This document shows positions 63,412 through 64,000 of a DNA stretch of 64,000 bases, in pieces; the stretch's first letter is position 1, and the number at the start of each line of letters is the position of its first letter. The translations under genes were made by a program, and so were the position numbers. The DNA comes from an uncultured Azospirillum sp. (GTDB lineage: Bacteria > Pseudomonadota > Alphaproteobacteria > Azospirillales > Azospirillaceae), in NCBI RefSeq assembly GCF_946480385.1, contig NZ_CAMLJP010000010.1:1-64000 (forward strand), read 5' to 3'. The notes under the pieces were generated by a model that was not told the origin of the DNA, did no database searches, and worked only from the letters and a program-made list of their open reading frames with translations.

Positions 63412-63852
63412 TCAGCGCTTGCAGCGTTTGGCAGAACCGGACTTGGGAGGATTGGCCTCCACACCGTTGGTGGAGCCATTGGTGGAACCGGTGACCGGGC
63501 CATTGATCGGATCTTCCGACTTGGGAAGCTTTTCCGCGATGCCGAAAGCCAGTTCGCGCCGCCGCAACTCGGCCAAAATCTCGTCGGGGGAAATGTCGAA
63601 GTCGGCCAACAGCACGACCAGATTATACAGGAGGTCGGCCGCCTCCATCACAAGCGCACCGCGGTCGCCGCGCATCGCCTCGATCGCCACCTCGATCGCC
63701 TCCTCCCCCACCTTCCGTGCCATGCGGGCTCGGCCCTGCGCCAGCAGCTTTGCCGTGCGCGAGGCTTCGGGGACGGAAGAAGGCTCGCGCCGCAAGGTTT
63801 GCACGGCCTCGTGCAGGCTGCGGAGCGGATCGGGACCGATGTATTGAACCAT
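63412..63852 (-). CDS. hisE: Phosphoribosyl-ATP pyrophosphatase (HisE)-like protein
   Basis: A 146-residue protein. The MazG-like core (EASRTAKLLAQGRARMARKVGEEAIEVAIEAMRGDRGALVMEAADLLYNLVVLLADFDIS) has the EEAIE and EAADLLYNL metal-binding helices of HisE, which hydrolyses phosphoribosyl-ATP in histidine synthesis. After about residue 110 there is an atypical tail with GSTNGSTNGVE and a basic SAKRCKR end. Length exceeds the usual 90-110. No other his gene is adjacent, so it may be a second copy. I used ATG 63852; TTG at 63873 is an alternative. Confidence 0.85.
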   Translation of the reverse strand: MVQYIGPDPLRSLHEAVQTLRREPSSVPEASRTAKLLAQGRARMARKVGEEAIEVAIEAMRGDRGALVMEAADLLYNLVVLLADFDISPDEILAELRRRELAFGIAEKLPKSEDPINGPVTGSTNGSTNGVEANPPKSGSAKRCKR

Positions 63853-63895
63853 GTACCTGAAATCGTTTTTCAAACCGGCGCTGTCAAGACGTTGG

Positions 63896-63907
63896 TTGGT
63901 CGACCAA
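63896..63907. promoter_or_regulatory. 12-bp palindrome upstream of the hisE-like gene
   Basis: TTGGTCGACCAA is a perfect palindrome about 45 bases upstream of the hisE-like start, next to a TTGACA (63887-63882 on the minus strand). It is a candidate operator. Nothing else is supported between here and the right edge. Confidence 0.4.
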
Positions 63908-64000
63908 ACATTTCACCGGTGTCATGAGCCGATCCTAGCGCCTCGCGCGACCGAAGATAGTCCGCATCACTGATTGATTTGGCGCTCGACCATTGGCTGA

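Noticed and set aside
1..64000. tRNA, rRNA, CRISPR, phage or insertion sequence.
   Set aside because: Intergenic regions were read on both strands; none has a T-loop consensus, repeat-spacer array, integrase, transposase or terminal inverted repeats of an insertion sequence.

Overview
The window is GC-rich chromosomal DNA from an alphaproteobacterium, most likely Azospirillum or a close relative in the Rhodospirillales/Azospirillales. I base this on the separate trpG-trpD-trpC cluster followed by moaC, moeA and lexA; on the alphaproteobacterial GTTC-N7-GTTC SOS boxes at lexA; on the rpsB-tsf-pyrH-frr-uppS-cdsA-dxr-rseP-bamA-skp-fabZ-lpxA-lpxI-lpxB run; on a nitrogenase-associated ArsC-like protein; and on the abundance of two-component signalling genes. 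The species call is inference. I see no rRNA, tRNA, CRISPR array, prophage or intact insertion sequence.

Layout. 1-1.5 kb (minus): a partial FmdB zinc ribbon protein, a heavy-metal-associated domain protein and a divergent polysaccharide deacetylase. 1.6-7.8 kb (plus): a small secreted protein, trpGDC, an acetyltransferase, moaC, moeA and lexA; lexA has a promoter overlapped by a LexA box and a second box upstream. 8-15 kb: comEC (minus), gltX and gltA (plus), a rhodanese and a divergent FtrA-type regulator. 14.8-29 kb (minus): gloA and the envelope/translation supercluster running from rpsB down to lpxB. lpxD is absent from its usual place between skp and fabZ; that interval holds only a terminator-like hairpin. 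29-37 kb: aspS, rnd, a degenerate EAL-domain protein with a CtrA-like site upstream, an SDR oxidoreductase, yicC, gmk and a DUF6065-like gene. 37.6-49 kb: a chemoreceptor, a cysteine-synthase-like PLP enzyme with a ModE-like regulator, a RAM-domain protein, a RhlE-type helicase, two hydrolases, a lipoprotein, a spermidine-synthase-like methyltransferase, parE, a thioesterase and the ArsC-like protein. 49-54 kb: a NitT/TauT-type ABC transporter (minus) and a second-type FtsH protease (plus).

54-63.4 kb is the most interesting part, a signalling island. A periplasmic binding protein overlaps a SiaA-type membrane PP2C phosphatase (plus), followed by a winged-helix response regulator. On the opposite strand a four-gene operon encodes a REC-DUF3369-histidine kinase, a SiaB-type kinase, a SiaC-type phosphoprotein and a soluble histidine kinase whose start overlaps siaC by 4 bp. 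A Cache-domain HisKA_2 kinase lies next to it. In Pseudomonas the SiaABC partner switch controls the diguanylate cyclase SiaD; here no GGDEF gene is present and a coiled-coil histidine kinase takes its position, so I propose a SiaABC-to-histidine-kinase circuit. The window ends with a HisE-like gene carrying an unusual C-terminal tail.

Limits: functions come from reading motifs and gene order without database searches. Several start codons are ambiguous, and alternatives are stated in the entries.
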